Source: Glandiceps talaboti (taxonomy: Eukaryota; Hemichordata; Enteropneusta; Spengelidae). Taken from it: a stretch of DNA of 64,000 bases. Below the pieces are notes generated by a model, which ran no database searches, was not told the origin of the DNA, and saw only the letters and a program-made list of their open reading frames with translations. The first letter of the stretch is position 1. Each line of letters starts with the position of its first letter. The position numbers were made by a program, and so were the translations under genes. Shown here piece by piece: positions 61,880 to 64,000 of this stretch. The stretch covers positions 14,185,001 to 14,249,000 of the forward strand of contig NC_135553.1 in NCBI RefSeq assembly GCF_964340395.1, given 5' to 3'.

Positions 61880-63858
61880 TTTGGTAATAACATTTAATCT
61901 AAAATTCTCTTTATGGTTGAGAAAACCTTACGTACAAAAATTCCTTTAGCTTATAAAATTTTGAAATTCTTTTAGGAGTAAAATTGATAAAATCGGAGAG
62001 AAAGACATCGTGACATCGGTAAAACATTAAACAGAAACTTGTCAACATAAAAATGTCCACCGTTAAAGGTTATGTGTCATTTTTGCCTATCACGAGTTCG
62101 AAATAATTTCATTAAGTTAAAAAATTTGAAACCTGAGAAAAAAAGGTACTTGAGTTAGGTAAAGACATAAAATAGAAACTGAAACCCTGTTAGATCCGCT
62201 ATCAACAATTACATGAAATGATTAGACTGTGTCGCATATAGCCCAGTTTTACAATATGGCAGTATTTGTGTACCATTGGCATCACATATGGTTCTCAATT
62301 TGCCGTGTATACGATTTCTATAGACGAACGTAAATATCTCACCCATAGATAGTACCACTGCCCTGCTTATGTAGAATATTTTCATCTGTAAGAACAATTT
62401 CTCGCGTGATTTATCAAAAGAAAATAGCTAAAAATATCAAAACTACTACCAAGGTGACAGTTTGCCGGGAGGAAATCTCAACTTTCAAACAGAATAATTG
62501 AGATGTAATCTAAATCTAAAATAAAAAACATGGATGACATCATATAACTTACAGTGTATCGCGGATATCTATGCAAAGGAGTAAAAATGATGCGATGTGA
62601 TAAAGAAAAAAGATCCGGGTTGTGATAATAATTCTTTCATAACACACCTGAGTTAAATTCATATTTTTTAGAAAAAAATGACGAAACAAATTCAAATTAG
62701 CGTCAACAATTGATTATGTGCTCAATATATATAGAATATTCACCTGCAAATAAAATGAATAAAATAGTTTGATATTGCCGTGTAATTAAATAAATATATG
62801 TTGTAGTAATGAGTGCTTAATCACAACTCACGTCATGTTTATATTACACAATATCTCTCGTGAATAAAGGATAATTCGATAAGAACCGGTGTTGTTTTTA
62901 GAGAAGATTTCGGGTGCGGAAACCGGGTTTGAACAGTCGCCTTGTTCGAGTTGACGACACCCGACAACCTGTTGATCAATCTCGCCAGACATTCTATGCA
63001 CACTATATAAATTGGCGGGAAGTCCATAACTGTTAATCTACAGTGAGAATTTTAAGACTATTTTCTCAAAACATTAAAACGAAAGATACACGGAAACATT
63101 TTAAACGCGGGAAGTTTATATTCTACATCATCGTACAAGTCAAAATTCGGAGGCCGTCAGCTGCATGTGATTTGTGATTTATACGAAGCCATTCGATACA
63201 TTGAAAATCGAATGAAAATTCGTAATGTTGGCTGAATATTTTCGAATGTTTTGTAATTTGAAAGATGTTGATATTTTTCACAGATAATGACGTCAGCGAA
63301 ACTACGATGTGCTAAAAAATTATGCTGTTGTGAGTACTTGAATAATAGAGCAGATTAAACTGCATGTGTTATGGACAATATGCTACCCTGCAGGTTCAAT
63401 CAAACAGATAAAATTACCGATCATAAGTCGCTCTAAATACGCCTAGTGTAGTGTACTGCACAAAACATTGGAGAAAACACAAACGAGACACAAATAGGTG
63501 AGACACAAATAATCCAAAATAATGCCTTTTTTTACTTGCTGAAATCACTGACAATTTGCCAGCAGACGTTTAATCAGATCAAATTGATGTAAGTAATAAT
63601 CTAAACAACAAAACAATAGAAAATACGTGACGAAAAAATTAAGTTAATTGTTTAAATTCATTACAGGTTGCTAATCTATGGGGTTCCAGTTAATGCCCCA
63701 CTAGGATAATGAACCTGTTTTTGCTGGTGGTAAGTTCAGACCGCAGAAAATAACAATATATCCAAACTGATAAAATTTTCTTCTTCTCAAGTTCAACAAA
63801 ATACAATCTCCATTAGAAATGTTTATAGTTTGTTGATGTGTTTGCGGTGACTCACATT

Positions 63859-64000
63859 TTAAAGTCCTGATACTGACGGAGATATGTGGTGTTGTTGTTG
63901 TTCCGCTGTTGCCATAAATGGTGTCGACTGTGTATAGTTCTGCATGTGCGTCGTGTCGTAAGGCTGGTTGTTTCCGTAGTAGTACGATGCGTCGCTGTTA
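63859..64000 (-). CDS. Probable C-terminal coding exon of an unrecognised gene (5' part beyond window)
   Basis: On the minus strand one frame from the window edge reads 46 codons to TAA (at 63861-63859): NSDASYYYGNNQPYDTTHMQ, then NYTQSTPFMATAEQQQHH and ISPSVSGL. Composition is Tyr/Asn/Gln/Ser/Thr/His-rich, like the disordered C-terminal tails of many metazoan transcription factors. The other two frames read poorly (stop or Arg/Thr-rich nonsense). No domain is visible, so the family is unknown. It is convergent with the plus-strand genes. Confidence 0.5.
   Translation of the reverse strand, partial: NSDASYYYGNNQPYDTTHMQNYTQSTPFMATAEQQQHHISPSVSGL

Larger units (their letters stand above)
42500..63858. 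other. Gene-poor region
   Basis: About 21 kb with no exon I can support on either strand. Contents recognised: MITE copies, a long-inverted-repeat element, one fold-back locus, a GAACAC-rich element, a local duplication and microsatellites (all listed). The rest is AT-rich with few simple repeats, especially 50-56 kb and 62-63.8 kb. It could be long intron or regulatory DNA of a flanking gene. Confidence 0.5.

Overview
This is an animal nuclear genome window. It holds split genes with GT-AG introns, very dense simple repeats and several dispersed non-coding element families. The genes and repeats (an intermediate filament gene with a lamin tail domain, a polycystin-1-like receptor channel, tRNA-derived SINEs) suit an invertebrate, probably marine bilaterian. 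I cannot fix the phylum from sequence alone.

Layout. (1) 1-7320, plus strand: the 3' part of an intermediate filament gene, from coil 1 to the stop codon in nine exons. It ends in a lamin tail domain but has no CaaX box and no visible nuclear localisation signal, so I read it as a cytoplasmic, lamin-like filament protein. (2) About 7.3-12.4 kb: 3' UTR and intergenic DNA with a SINE, microsatellites and an element half. (3) 12493-41714, plus strand: a complete polycystin-1-like gene that I rebuilt as 28 exons. All splice phases agree and total 8,859 nt (2,952 residues from the preferred start). Domain order: signal peptide, LDLa, partial EGF, LamG/ConA-like, F5/8C-like, WSC, PKD repeats, REJ, GPS, TM1, PLAT, ten more TMs with the polycystin extracellular domain, and an acidic/coiled C-tail. 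(4) 41.7-63.8 kb: about 22 kb with no gene I can support, holding MITE-like elements, a 3'-flank hairpin and microsatellites. (5) 63859-64000, minus strand: a probable C-terminal coding exon of another gene, not recognised.

The two main genes are adjacent on the same strand but have unrelated functions: one builds the cytoskeleton, the other is a surface receptor/channel-like protein. I see no sign that they work together.

The most unusual content is the repeat layer. There is a fold-back family whose inverted arms are built from about 43-bp units (four loci). There is a ~340-bp MITE with TAGGCCTA-like ends (four copies, one nested in another repeat), and a 350-410-bp long-inverted-repeat family (five copies). 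Other items are a GAACAC/GTGTTC-rich element, a CT-microsatellite-linked repeat that supplies a possible alternative last exon to the polycystin gene, and microsatellites that directly replace the polypyrimidine tract of several real splice acceptors.
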